Below the pieces are notes generated by a model. The model was not told the DNA's origin. It did no database searches and saw only the letters and a list, made by a program, of their open reading frames with translations. Below, one piece after another: positions 33,046 to 40,893 of a stretch of DNA of 64,000 nucleotides. This DNA is from Desulfovibrio desulfuricans (GTDB lineage: Bacteria; Desulfobacterota; Desulfovibrionia; Desulfovibrionales; Desulfovibrionaceae), in NCBI RefSeq assembly GCF_004801255.1, contig NZ_CP036295.1:2876001-2940000 (forward strand), read 5' to 3'. The translations under genes were made by a program, and so were the position numbers. Position 1 is the stretch's first letter, and every line of letters starts with the position of its first letter.

Positions 33046-34215
33046 ATGAATTTGCTGAAAGTAGCGTCAGTCTGCGCCCTGTCTCTCTTTGTGGGGCAAG
33101 CGGCCATGGCCGCGGAAGCTCCGATTAAAATCGGGTTCCCCATCCCGCTCACCGGTGAAATCCCCAAAGTGGGCGAAGGATCCAAGTACGCGGCTGAGAT
33201 GCTCAAGGAAGAGATCAACGCCAAGGGCGGGCTGAAAGTGGGCGACAAAATGTACCCGCTTGAATTTATTTATGAAGACAATGAATCCAAACCCGAATCG
33301 GCCGTTAACGTTACCCTCAAGCTTATCGAGCGCGACAAGGTTATGGCCATTGTAGGCCCCCAGTCTTCGCGTCAGGCGGTGCCTGCGGGCGCTGTCGCCA
33401 ATGACGAACAGGTTCCCATGATCACCCCCTGGTCCACCAACCCCGACGCCACCAAGGACCGCCCCTGGGTATTCCGCGGGGCCTTCCTTGACCCCTTCCA
33501 GGCTCCTGTGGCCGTGGACTTTACCACCAAAAAGTTCAACGCCAAAAAAGCCGCCGTACTCTTTGAAGTTTCCAACGACTACTCCAAGGGACTTGCCGAC
33601 AACTTCAAGGAATCCTTTGAAAAAACTCACGGCAAGGGTTCTGTTGTGGCCATGGAATCGCACGGCCCCAAGGATCAGGATTTCTCTGCCCAGCTTACCA
33701 AAATCATCGCGGCCAAGCCCGACTTTATCTTTGTGCCTGAAAACTACAGCTTTGCGGCCCTTATCGTGCCGCAGGCCCGCGACCTTGGCTACAAGGGCCC
33801 CTTCATGGGTTCTGACGCCTGGGGTTCCGCCGAACTGTTCAACCTTTGCGGCAAAGACTGTGTAAACCAGTTCTTCTCCACCCACTACACCGCTGAAGGC
33901 GCCACCGGCAAGACCAAGGAATTCATCGACAAGTACAAGGCCAAGTACGGCTACGTGCCTGACGACGTTGCCGCCCTGACCTGGGACTCCATCAACATCG
34001 TGCTTCAGGCCATCCAGAAAAACGGCAAGATCGACCCCGACCTCAAAAAGGAACGCAAGATCATCCGCGACAACATGGCTGGCATGGAAAAGTTTGACGG
34101 CATCACCGGCAGCATGAAGTTTGACGAAAACCGCGACCCCATCAAGTGCGCCGTTATCGTGCGCGTGACGGAAACCGGCGCATTCGCCTTTGTTGAATCC
34201 GTCTGCCCCAAATAG
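33046..34215 (+). CDS. livK: Branched-chain amino acid ABC transporter, periplasmic binding protein
   Basis: A 389-residue type I periplasmic binding protein (LivJ/LivK family) that captures Leu/Ile/Val or related amino acids and delivers them to LivHM. Signal peptide 1-22 (ends AAMA, mature AEAPIKIG). The mature start IKIGFPIPLTGEIPKVGE, then YAAEMLKEEINAKGG and AIVGPQSSRQAVPAG are the canonical ligand-lobe segments. Cys280-285-type pair (LCGKDC) may form a disulfide. GGGAGG precedes the ATG. First gene of the liv operon, separated from livH by a strong hairpin that would raise its expression above the membrane genes. Confidence 0.93.
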   Translation: MNLLKVASVCALSLFVGQAAMAAEAPIKIGFPIPLTGEIPKVGEGSKYAAEMLKEEINAKGGLKVGDKMYPLEFIYEDNESKPESAVNVTLKLIERDKVMAIVGPQSSRQAVPAGAVANDEQVPMITPWSTNPDATKDRPWVFRGAFLDPFQAPVAVDFTTKKFNAKKAAVLFEVSNDYSKGLADNFKESFEKTHGKGSVVAMESHGPKDQDFSAQLTKIIAAKPDFIFVPENYSFAALIVPQARDLGYKGPFMGSDAWGSAELFNLCGKDCVNQFFSTHYTAEGATGKTKEFIDKYKAKYGYVPDDVAALTWDSINIVLQAIQKNGKIDPDLKKERKIIRDNMAGMEKFDGITGSMKFDENRDPIKCAVIVRVTETGAFAFVESVCPK

Positions 34216-34230
34216 CAGACTACAGGCTCT

Positions 34231-34264
34231 GCCGCGCGGCCCAACCCACAGGGGGCCGCGCGGC
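34231..34264 (+). terminator. Strong hairpin in the livK-livH gap (attenuator or mRNA stabiliser)
   Basis: GCCGCGCGGCCC (34231-34242) pairs perfectly with GGGCCGCGCGGC (34253-34264). It lies 15 bp past the livK stop with only a weak T tract, so partial read-through to livHMGF is expected. The remaining ~330 bp before livH contain nothing recognisable. Confidence 0.7.
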
Positions 34265-34592
34265 GGCATGCTGTTTTGACGTTTTGCAGCATGCGCTGCG
34301 TTGGCTGGCGTGTTTTGCCTCCGATCAGCCAGCCCCTGCAAATCAGTAATGGTTTTTTACGCGGCTTTGGCATATAAGCACGAGCTGCAATGTCTCGCCT
34401 GCCGCAAAGGCTGCCCGCCGGCAAGCTGCCGGGGGCATGAACAACGATTTTTTTTGCAGATCGCTTCGGCCCCGCTTGAGCCAAACATGCTCGCGACCGT
34501 ACGTTTTTTGCTTTATCACCGCCCAATGGGCGGGAACGACGCCGACTGACACAGACTACGCACACTGTAACCGCCAGCTTTTGGGTAGCCCT

Positions 34593-35507
34593 ATGGACTT
34601 TTTGCTGCAACAGACCCTCAACGCCTTGCAATGGGGCAGCTTTTACGCCCTCATCGCTCTGGGCTACACCTTGGTTTACGGGGTGTTGCGCCTCATCAAC
34701 TTTGCCCACGGCGATATTTTTATGGTCGGGGCCTACATCTCCTTTTTTGTCGCCACGTACCTCTTATCTTCCGACGGGCTGGGCCTTTCGCCGCAAAACA
34801 CGCTGTGGCTGACCATCGTGCTGACCATGGTGCTTACGGCGCTTGTAGGCGTGACGCTTGAGCGCATCGCCTACCGCCCCTTGCGCCGCAAGGGCGCGCA
34901 CAGGCTGTACGTGGTTATTACCGCCCTGATGTGCGGCCTTATCCTCGAAAACGGCAACCTGGCGCTGCTGGGCGCAACCAAGCGCAAGTTGCCCGAGCTC
35001 ATCGACAAAACGGTGTATTCCATCGGGCCGCTGGTGATAACCAACCTTAAGGTTTGGGTTATCGTGGCGGCCGTGCTGGTGTTTCTGTTCTTGCAGATCA
35101 TGGTCACGCGCACCAAGGTCGGCATGGCCATGCGCGCCGTGTCGTGGGACCGCTTTGCCCTGCCGCTCATGGGCATTCCGCTTGACAGCGTCATTGTGGT
35201 CACCTTTGTGCTGGGGTCGGGCATCGCCGGTCTTGGCGGCATGCTGTTTGCCATGTGCTACCCCAACCTTGAGCCGTACATGGGCGCCATGATCGGCTGG
35301 AAGGCCTTTATCGCGGCGGTTGTGGGCGGCATCGGCGACATACGCGGCGCATTTGTGGGCGGCTTTTTGCTGGCCTTTGTCGAAATCATGGTGGTAGCCT
35401 TTTTGCCGTCCACCTACATGGATCTGTTTTCATTTACCATTCTGCTGCTCATCCTGTGGGTGCGGCCCACGGGCATTTTCGGCATGCCGCAAACGACCAA
35501 AATCTAG
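34593..35507 (+). CDS. livH: Branched-chain amino acid ABC transporter permease LivH
   Basis: A 304-residue permease with ~8 membrane helices. It begins with the family pattern LLQQTLNALQWGSFYALIALGYTLVYGVLRLINFAHGD (34602 on, read in two blocks) and holds the coupling segment GIGDIRGAFVGGF. ATG 34593 is chosen from this N-terminus; an upstream extension to 34437 is polar and unlike LivH. The Shine-Dalgarno is poor. It pairs with LivM to form the translocation path. Confidence 0.92.
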   Translation: MDFLLQQTLNALQWGSFYALIALGYTLVYGVLRLINFAHGDIFMVGAYISFFVATYLLSSDGLGLSPQNTLWLTIVLTMVLTALVGVTLERIAYRPLRRKGAHRLYVVITALMCGLILENGNLALLGATKRKLPELIDKTVYSIGPLVITNLKVWVIVAAVLVFLFLQIMVTRTKVGMAMRAVSWDRFALPLMGIPLDSVIVVTFVLGSGIAGLGGMLFAMCYPNLEPYMGAMIGWKAFIAAVVGGIGDIRGAFVGGFLLAFVEIMVVAFLPSTYMDLFSFTILLLILWVRPTGIFGMPQTTKI

Positions 35508-35519
35508 CCGGAGTGTCTG

Positions 35520-36683
35520 ATGCTGCCTCTTTTTGTTCAAACGGTTCTTGTCATTCTGGGTGTGCTCTGCATCGGCTATGCCATTAAGCGCGTCATCAAG
35601 CAGAAAAAAATAGACTGTCTTGTGTTTCTGCTTGGCGGACTTGTGCTCATCTTTGCCGAATACTTTGCGTGGATCGACGGCTACTGGCTGTCGGTCATCA
35701 AGTTCATGGGCCTCAACATCATATTTGCCACCAGCCTGAACCTCGTGAACGGCTACATGGGCGAATTTTCATGTGGGCACGCGGGCTTTATGTGCGTGGG
35801 CGCATACGTGGGCGGGTTTATTTCCATCATTCTGTTTACCAAAAACAAAATGCTGGGCGCGCCTCTGCTGCCGCCCGAGCTTGCTCCGCTGCTGTTTCCC
35901 TTTGTCCTCGCTGTTGCGGGCGGGGTGGCGGCGCTGTTTGGTCTGCTGGTGGCCCTGCCCTCGTTCAAGACGCGCGACGACTACCTGGCCATCATTACCA
36001 TCGCCGCCAACTACATTATTATTTCGCTCATTATTAACATCGACTTTGTGGGCGGCCCGCGCGGCCTCACGGGCATGCGCGGCGTTGTACGCGCCATGGA
36101 GGGCGTGGCAGACATACCCTGGATGATGATCTGGACACTGCTGGGCGTGATGGTCACAACCATGATGCTGTACCGGCTGGTCAACAGCACCCTGGGCAAG
36201 GGCATACCCGCCGTATGTCAGAACGAAGTGGCCGCGGAGATCATGAGCGTCAACACCAAGAAGGTAAAACTTGTGGCCTTTATGGTCTCGGCGGGCATTG
36301 CGGGCGTGGCGGGCGCGCTGTACGCGCACATGTTCAGCTCCATCTACGCCAACAGCTTTGGCATCATGAAGTCCACTGAAGCCATGGTCATGGTCTATCT
36401 GGGAGGCATGGGCTCGCTCTCCGGCTCGGTGCTCGCAGCGATCATGTTTACCCTGCTCATCGAACTTTTGCGCTTTGCTCTGCCTGCCATGAACGACCTG
36501 GCGCACATGCTGCCCTTTGTGCCCAATTCATTCAATATCAGCCAGGAATGGAAGTGGGTCATCATCCCGCTTATTCTTATCCTGCTCATGCAGTTCAGAC
36601 CCGAGGGCCTGCTGGGCAACCGGGAACTGACCGACGCCTTTCCCAAACTGAAACGGCTGATAAGCTTCGGCAAGCGGCCCTAG
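35520..36683 (+). CDS. livM: Branched-chain amino acid ABC transporter permease LivM
   Basis: A 387-residue second permease with ~10 membrane helices. Family landmarks: GLNIIFATSLNLVNGYMGEFSCGHAGF split over residues ~62-90, LVALPSFKTRDDYLAIITIA, GGPRGLTGM, and YLGGMGSLSGSVLAA as the ATPase-coupling loop. CGGAG precedes the ATG and the gene starts 12 bp after livH. The C-terminus (RPEGLLGNREL) is typical. Confidence 0.93.
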   Translation: MLPLFVQTVLVILGVLCIGYAIKRVIKQKKIDCLVFLLGGLVLIFAEYFAWIDGYWLSVIKFMGLNIIFATSLNLVNGYMGEFSCGHAGFMCVGAYVGGFISIILFTKNKMLGAPLLPPELAPLLFPFVLAVAGGVAALFGLLVALPSFKTRDDYLAIITIAANYIIISLIINIDFVGGPRGLTGMRGVVRAMEGVADIPWMMIWTLLGVMVTTMMLYRLVNSTLGKGIPAVCQNEVAAEIMSVNTKKVKLVAFMVSAGIAGVAGALYAHMFSSIYANSFGIMKSTEAMVMVYLGGMGSLSGSVLAAIMFTLLIELLRFALPAMNDLAHMLPFVPNSFNISQEWKWVIIPLILILLMQFRPEGLLGNRELTDAFPKLKRLISFGKRP

Positions 36684-36757
36684 AACGGCTGCCCCAGGAC
36701 GGCGCGTCCCAAATGCGCCATTGATGCAGATACAACCAGAACGAGTGGGGGCTGACC

Positions 36758-37528
36758 TTGGCACTGCTTGAAATGAAAGAAGTCACGCAACGCTTCGGCG
36801 GGCTGATTGCGTTAACGGATTTTTCCATCGCTGTGGACGACCACACGCTGGTGGGGCTAATCGGCCCCAACGGCGCGGGCAAAACCACGGTTTTTAATCT
36901 GGCTTCGGGCTTTTACCATGCCACAGAAGGGCAGATTATCTTTAACGGGCAGACATACGACAAGAGTCTTGAACCGCACCAGGTCACGACCATGGGCATG
37001 GCCCGCACATTTCAGAACATCCGCCTGTGGAACGACATGACCGTGCTCGACAATATCTGCGTGTCGCAATACCACAGGCTGGGCTATGGCCTGATTGACG
37101 CGTGGCTTTGCAACGAGCGCTACAGCCGCGAAGAAAAGCGTGTACGCCAAAAGGCCGCAAAGATTCTTGAAATCATGGAACTGGGCGACGTGGCCAACGA
37201 GTTTCCCAAAAACCTGCCCTACGGCCTGCAACGCCGGGTAGAGCTGGCCCGCGCCCTGTCCACCGACCCCAAGCTGCTGCTGCTCGACGAGCCCGCCGCC
37301 GGTCTGAACTCTTCAGACGTGGACGGCCTGATCAAGCACATCCGCTGGATATTTGACGAATTTAAAATCGCCATCTGGATGATCGAGCACCAGATGAAGG
37401 TGGTCATGTCGCTGTGTCAGCACATTACCGTGGTTGAATTTGGCAAAACCATTGCCAAGGGCACACCGCAGGAAATTCAGTCCAACCCCGATGTCATCAA
37501 GGCCTACTTGGGCGACGAGAACGTGTGA
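36758..37528 (+). CDS. livG: Branched-chain amino acid ABC transporter ATP-binding protein LivG
   Basis: A 256-residue ABC ATPase. Walker A GPNGAGKTT, Q-loop region ARTFQNIRLW, signature LPYGLQRRVELARAL (LSYGQ-type), Walker B LLLLDEPAAGLN, and the switch His in IEHQM are all present. The start is a TTG at 36758 with GTGGGGG upstream, giving the family N-terminus MALLEMKEVTQRFGG; an ATG five codons in is the alternative. It ends in a TGA that overlaps the livF ATG by one base. Confidence 0.93.
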   Translation: MALLEMKEVTQRFGGLIALTDFSIAVDDHTLVGLIGPNGAGKTTVFNLASGFYHATEGQIIFNGQTYDKSLEPHQVTTMGMARTFQNIRLWNDMTVLDNICVSQYHRLGYGLIDAWLCNERYSREEKRVRQKAAKILEIMELGDVANEFPKNLPYGLQRRVELARALSTDPKLLLLDEPAAGLNSSDVDGLIKHIRWIFDEFKIAIWMIEHQMKVVMSLCQHITVVEFGKTIAKGTPQEIQSNPDVIKAYLGDENV

Positions 37529-38250
37529 TGCTACTGGAAGTTGAAAATCTCTACGCCGGCTATGGCAAGATTGAAGCCCTTCACGGCATTTCATTTCACG
37601 TGAACAAGGGCGAAATAGTCACCCTCATCGGGGCCAACGGCGCGGGCAAGTCCACCACGCTCAAGGCCGTCATGCGCCTTACGCCGCCGGAATCGCCCAC
37701 GGTCATCAGCGGCGACATCCGCTTTAACGGCGAATCCATCCTCAAGACCGAGCCGCACCATGTTGTGGCCCGCCTCAAGATGGATCTGGTGCCCGAAGGC
37801 CGCCATATTTTTGGCAACCTCACGGTGAGCGAAAATCTCAAGCTGGCCACCTGGACCCGCAAGGACAACAATATCCAAAAAGACGTGGACAAGGTCTTTG
37901 AACTTTTTCCGCGCCTCAAGGAGCGCATGCACCAGCGCAGCGACACGCTCTCTGGCGGCGAGCAGCAGATGCTGGCCGTGGGGCGGGCGCTCATGACCAA
38001 CTGCTCGGTGCTGCTGCTGGACGAACCTTCCATGGGCCTTTCGCCCCTGCTGATGTACGACATGTTCCGCACGCTCAAGCAGCTCAACAGCGACGGCCTG
38101 ACCGTTGTGGTTGTGGAGCAGAACGCCCGTCTGGCCCTGCAGGTGGCAGACCGGGGCTACGTGCTCGACACCGGAGCCATTGTGGCCGAGGGCACAGCCG
38201 CGCAGCTGGCCGACACGCCGGAAATCAAGGCGGCCTACCTCGGCGCGTAA
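37528..38250 (+). CDS. livF: Branched-chain amino acid ABC transporter ATP-binding protein LivF
   Basis: A 240-residue ABC ATPase, partner of LivG. Walker A GANGAGKSTT, signature LSGGEQQMLAVGRAL, Walker B VLLLDEPSMGLSP and switch segment VVEQNARLAL. The ATG shares its A with the livG stop, so the two are translationally coupled; a GTG one codon upstream is possible. Last gene of the liv operon, followed by a strong terminator. Confidence 0.93.
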   Translation: MLLEVENLYAGYGKIEALHGISFHVNKGEIVTLIGANGAGKSTTLKAVMRLTPPESPTVISGDIRFNGESILKTEPHHVVARLKMDLVPEGRHIFGNLTVSENLKLATWTRKDNNIQKDVDKVFELFPRLKERMHQRSDTLSGGEQQMLAVGRALMTNCSVLLLDEPSMGLSPLLMYDMFRTLKQLNSDGLTVVVVEQNARLALQVADRGYVLDTGAIVAEGTAAQLADTPEIKAAYLGA

Positions 38251-38288
38251 CCGCCGCAGTGCCGTAACCCGCAATACCGATGCAAGGC

Positions 38289-38316
38289 AAAGCCCCCGTT
38301 GAAAAACGGGGGCTTT
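38289..38316 (+). terminator. Terminator of the liv operon
   Basis: AAAGCCCCCGTT (38289-38300) pairs perfectly with AACGGGGGCTTT (38305-38316) around a GAAA tetraloop. The T tract is only the stem end, but the hairpin is very stable. Confidence 0.85.
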
Positions 38317-38432
38317 GTAGTACCTGCGAGGGCCGTATTGCTGCAGCGGCTGAGGCGCGTGGGGCTGCTTCCACGGGCAAGGAGGGGATGCCCGCGTTTT
38401 GTCCGCAATTTCACGCCAGCATTTCCCTGTCG

Positions 38433-38488
38433 GCAGCTATCTGGTAGCAGCTATCTGGCCTCAGTTATCTGGCCGCAGTTATCTGCCA
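38433..38488. repeat. 14-bp tandem repeat, four copies, across the flavoprotein stop codon
   Basis: Units GCAGCTATCTGGTA, GCAGCTATCTGGCC, TCAGTTATCTGGCC and GCAGTTATCTGCCA occupy 38433-38446, 38447-38460, 38461-38474 and 38475-38488. On the minus strand each contains AGATAA or AGATAG; the copy at 38475-38488 supplies the AGA TAA that ends the flavoprotein gene. Confidence 0.85.
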
Positions 38489-39141
38489 GCTGTCACCATG
38501 GACTCGCCCATAAGCCGGGCCGCTTCCATATCTTTGGGGAACTGCGCGGCGCGGTAAACGGCTTTTTCCGATTCCGAAAACCGTTCGCACTTGTACTTGC
38601 TGTAGTCCTCGAACTGGTAGGTATTGAAGGCGTGCAGCACCTGAGGCTCCCCAAACAGACGGCCCGCAAACATTTCCATGCCCTGGAGGTTCTGGCGGTA
38701 GCCATGCTGCTGCATCTCTGCAGCGGTCACGTTCATGGTGTAGATAAAGCCCGTGGGCATGCGCTTGGGGGCCAGCGAGCTGTAATTGGCGTCGTAGACA
38801 AAGTAGGCGAACATCAGGCGCTCAAAAAAGCTGCGCAGCTTGCCCGTGATATTGCCAAAATAAATGGGGCTGCCAAAGATTACGCCGTCGGCCTGCGACA
38901 GTTTTTCCAGCACCGGAGCCAAATCGTCCTTTGCCGCGCAGTGGCCGTAACTTTTACCGCCGATTTTTTTGCAGGCAAAACAGCTCACGCAGCCATTGTA
39001 GGCAAGATCATACAGATGAATCATCTCTGTTTCCACGGGTTCGCCGCAGGGGGCGGCGGCTGCGCCGTCCAGCGCCGCCTGCAACAGCTGCGCGGTATTG
39101 TGCTTCTTTCTGGGACCGCCGTTTATGGCAAAAATTTTCAT
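38479..39141 (-). CDS. Flavodoxin-fold NAD(P)H-dependent FMN reductase family protein
   Basis: A 220-residue flavoprotein that probably reduces FMN or a quinone/nitro compound. The FMN phosphate loop is INGGPRKKHNTAQLL, followed by the Cys pair in GCVSCFACKK (typical of iron-sulfur-flavoprotein relatives, though too few Cys for a 4Fe-4S site here are seen together) and GSPIYFGNITGKLRSFFERL. AAGGAG sits ideally before the ATG at 39141; an extension to 39192 is rejected. It is divergent from an HxlR regulator, a common redox-stress pairing. Confidence 0.85.
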   Translation of the reverse strand: MKIFAINGGPRKKHNTAQLLQAALDGAAAAPCGEPVETEMIHLYDLAYNGCVSCFACKKIGGKSYGHCAAKDDLAPVLEKLSQADGVIFGSPIYFGNITGKLRSFFERLMFAYFVYDANYSSLAPKRMPTGFIYTMNVTAAEMQQHGYRQNLQGMEMFAGRLFGEPQVLHAFNTYQFEDYSKYKCERFSESEKAVYRAAQFPKDMEAARLMGESMVTAGR

Positions 39142-39181
39142 TGTATTCTCCTTGAGTAGGGTTGGTGGCAGTGGGAACCTC

Positions 39182-39221
39182 TTGACCACCATGTATACCT
39201 GCTATAAAAATATTTTCGCAA
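39182..39221. promoter_or_regulatory. Overlapping divergent promoters of the flavoprotein and HxlR genes
   Basis: Plus strand: TTGACC (39182-39187), 15 bp, TATAAA (39203-39208). Minus strand: TTGCGA (39216-39221), 18 bp, TATACA (39192-39197). The two overlap, so one bound regulator could control both. Confidence 0.45.
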
Positions 39222-39262
39222 GTACGCATATTTTTCTTCCCTACTTTTTTTGCGAGCGCCCC

Positions 39263-39694
39263 ATGACAAAATCCCCCGCCTGCGCATCCAGCGGTCTGTA
39301 CGACGACAAAAGCCAGTGCCCCATACTGCATGTTTTCAAACGCATAGGCGGCAAGTGGAAGCTGCCCATACTGTGGCATCTGGCAGACCGGGAAACCGTG
39401 CGCTACAACGAGCTCAAACGCAGCGTGCGGGGCGTCACCAACATGATGCTGACCAAGTGCCTGCGCGAGCTTGAAGACTACGGGCTTGTGCACCGCAGGC
39501 AGTACAACGAGGTTCCCCCACGGGTGGAATACTCCCTCTCCGAGCGCGGCAAAAAGCTGCTCCCGGCACTGGAAGCGCTTTACGCCTGGGGCCGGGAGCA
39601 GCTGGATTTTGAAAAAAAAGCGGGAAATGAGGACGCCACGGGCTGCGACAGCCGGCCGCCTGACCGGCTGTTGCCTGACCGGGCTGCTGTCTGA
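39263..39694 (+). CDS. HxlR-family transcriptional regulator
   Basis: A 143-residue winged-helix regulator: CPILHVFKRIGGKWKLPILW, then RYNELKRSVRGVTNMMLTK as recognition helix and DYGLVHRRQYNEVPPRVEY as wing. The Cys in QCPILHVF matches the redox-sensing Cys of YodB/HypR-type HxlR proteins, so oxidant or electrophile sensing is plausible. ATG 39263 gives the family N-terminus; the upstream frame is rejected. The C-terminal ~25 residues (DSRPPDRLLPDRAAV) come from a tandem-repeat region and look like a recent extension. Confidence 0.87.
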   Translation: MTKSPACASSGLYDDKSQCPILHVFKRIGGKWKLPILWHLADRETVRYNELKRSVRGVTNMMLTKCLRELEDYGLVHRRQYNEVPPRVEYSLSERGKKLLPALEALYAWGREQLDFEKKAGNEDATGCDSRPPDRLLPDRAAV

Positions 39695-39705
39695 CCGGGC
39701 TGTGA
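39659..39705. repeat. Degenerate CTGACCGG-type tandem repeat across the HxlR stop codon
   Basis: Copies of CTGACCGG(G)CTG start at about 39660, 39675 and 39690, and a shortened TGACCGG follows. The TGA of the third copy is the HxlR stop codon. A separate GCTGCAG-rich repeat (39747-39785) lies just beyond, inside the end of the convergent EamA gene, where it encodes an Ala-rich tail. Confidence 0.65.
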
Positions 39706-39709
39706 CCGG

Positions 39710-40741
39710 TCAACGGGCTGACGGACCGGAATCCTGCTCTGCGGACAGAGCTGCAGCCAGAGCTGCAGCCTGGGCTGCAGCTGGGGGTGTAGCCTGACAA
39801 GGGGGCATGGCGTCTGGCTCCCGTTGCCCGGAGCTGCGCCTGTTTTCGGCCACGATGCCGCTGATGATCAGCACCCCGCCCAGCAGTGTGGCCAGGGTCA
39901 TCCGCTCGTCCAGCAAGGCCGCGCCAAACAGCACCGCCGCCAGCGGATTAAGAGCGATAAAAACCCCCGCGCGGGCCACGCCGATCTTTTGTATGCCGTC
40001 GTAATACCAGATATAGGCCACGGCAGACCCCACAATACCCAGATAGAGCAGGCTGGATACCTCCCAGGCGCTGAAGCGCAGCACGGCGTCGACATCGAGC
40101 ACGCCAGAGGCGGCGGCATAGGCCACAAGCATGACGGTTCCCGCATAGATGGAATAGGTCACCGTGTGCAGCGGCCCCAGCTGGCGCACCACTGACTTGC
40201 AAAATACGCTGTAGGCGCTCCAGCTCAGCACGCAGCCGCCAATAAGCGCCTCGCCGACCCAGCCGGGCGCGCCCGTAGCGCTCCCCGCGCGCTGCGGATC
40301 GCCCCCGCCCACCACCAGCGCCACGCCGCAAAAGCACAGCGCGATGCCCAGCACCTTGAGGGACGTCACGTGCTCCCGGTAAAACAGGTAGGCGATAAGC
40401 GTCATCACTGCCGGGTTGAGCGCCACAATCAGGGCCGCCCGCGAGGCGCTGATGTGCTGCAGCCCGCTGAAAAAGAAAAAGCTGTACGAAAATATGCCGC
40501 AAAAGCCCAACAGGCTTACCACCAGCGCCTGTCTGGCCGTCACCCGCCTGAACCCCTTGCCCGAAATAACAAGGAACAGACTCAGCGCCGCCGAGGCCAG
40601 CAAAAAACGCAGACAGGCCGAAAACATGGGCGCAACCCCGGCCAGGCTTCTGCCCGCGATAAAGGTTCCGCCCCAGGCCACAGCCACCAGCGCCAGCCTG
40701 GCATAGACCGCCGTATCCTTTCCACCCTTATTCATTGCCAT
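39710..40741 (-). CDS. EamA/DMT family transporter
   Basis: A 343-residue drug/metabolite exporter with ten membrane helices in two EamA repeats (first: LALVAVAWGGTFIAGRSLAG, ending LALCFCGVALVVGG-like; second begins GEALIGGCVLSWSAYSVFCK). Family members export amino acids, metabolites or toxins; the substrate is unknown. ATG 40741 follows GGCAGGG; another ATG lies two codons on. The last ~35 residues are an Ala/Gln-rich tail from a repeat region. It is divergent from a LysR gene with repeated sites between them. Confidence 0.85.
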   Translation of the reverse strand: MAMNKGGKDTAVYARLALVAVAWGGTFIAGRSLAGVAPMFSACLRFLLASAALSLFLVISGKGFRRVTARQALVVSLLGFCGIFSYSFFFFSGLQHISASRAALIVALNPAVMTLIAYLFYREHVTSLKVLGIALCFCGVALVVGGGDPQRAGSATGAPGWVGEALIGGCVLSWSAYSVFCKSVVRQLGPLHTVTYSIYAGTVMLVAYAAASGVLDVDAVLRFSAWEVSSLLYLGIVGSAVAYIWYYDGIQKIGVARAGVFIALNPLAAVLFGAALLDERMTLATLLGGVLIISGIVAENRRSSGQREPDAMPPCQATPPAAAQAAALAAALSAEQDSGPSAR

Positions 40742-40856
40742 TGTGCCCTGCCTGATTGCGCTTGCGTTTTGCGACCCTGCGCCGGGACATACCCGGGGCG
40801 CGGGCCGCGCCATTGCCCTTGCGAGCATACAGGCATATATTTACGCCCATGTTTAT

Positions 40857-40889
40857 TCATGGTGAAATGAGCAAATACTCATGGTAAAA
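40857..40889. promoter_or_regulatory. Direct repeat in the EamA-LysR divergent region (candidate LysR sites)
   Basis: TCATGGTGAAA (40857-40867) and TCATGGTAAAA (40879-40889) are spaced 22 bp start to start, two turns of the helix, so both face the same side. The second copy abuts the LysR start codon. Confidence 0.55.
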
Positions 40890-40893
40890 CCCA

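Noticed and set aside
34437..34592. N-terminal extension of LivH
   Set aside because: The added residues are polar and Cys/Arg-rich, unlike any LivH; the family start is at 34593.
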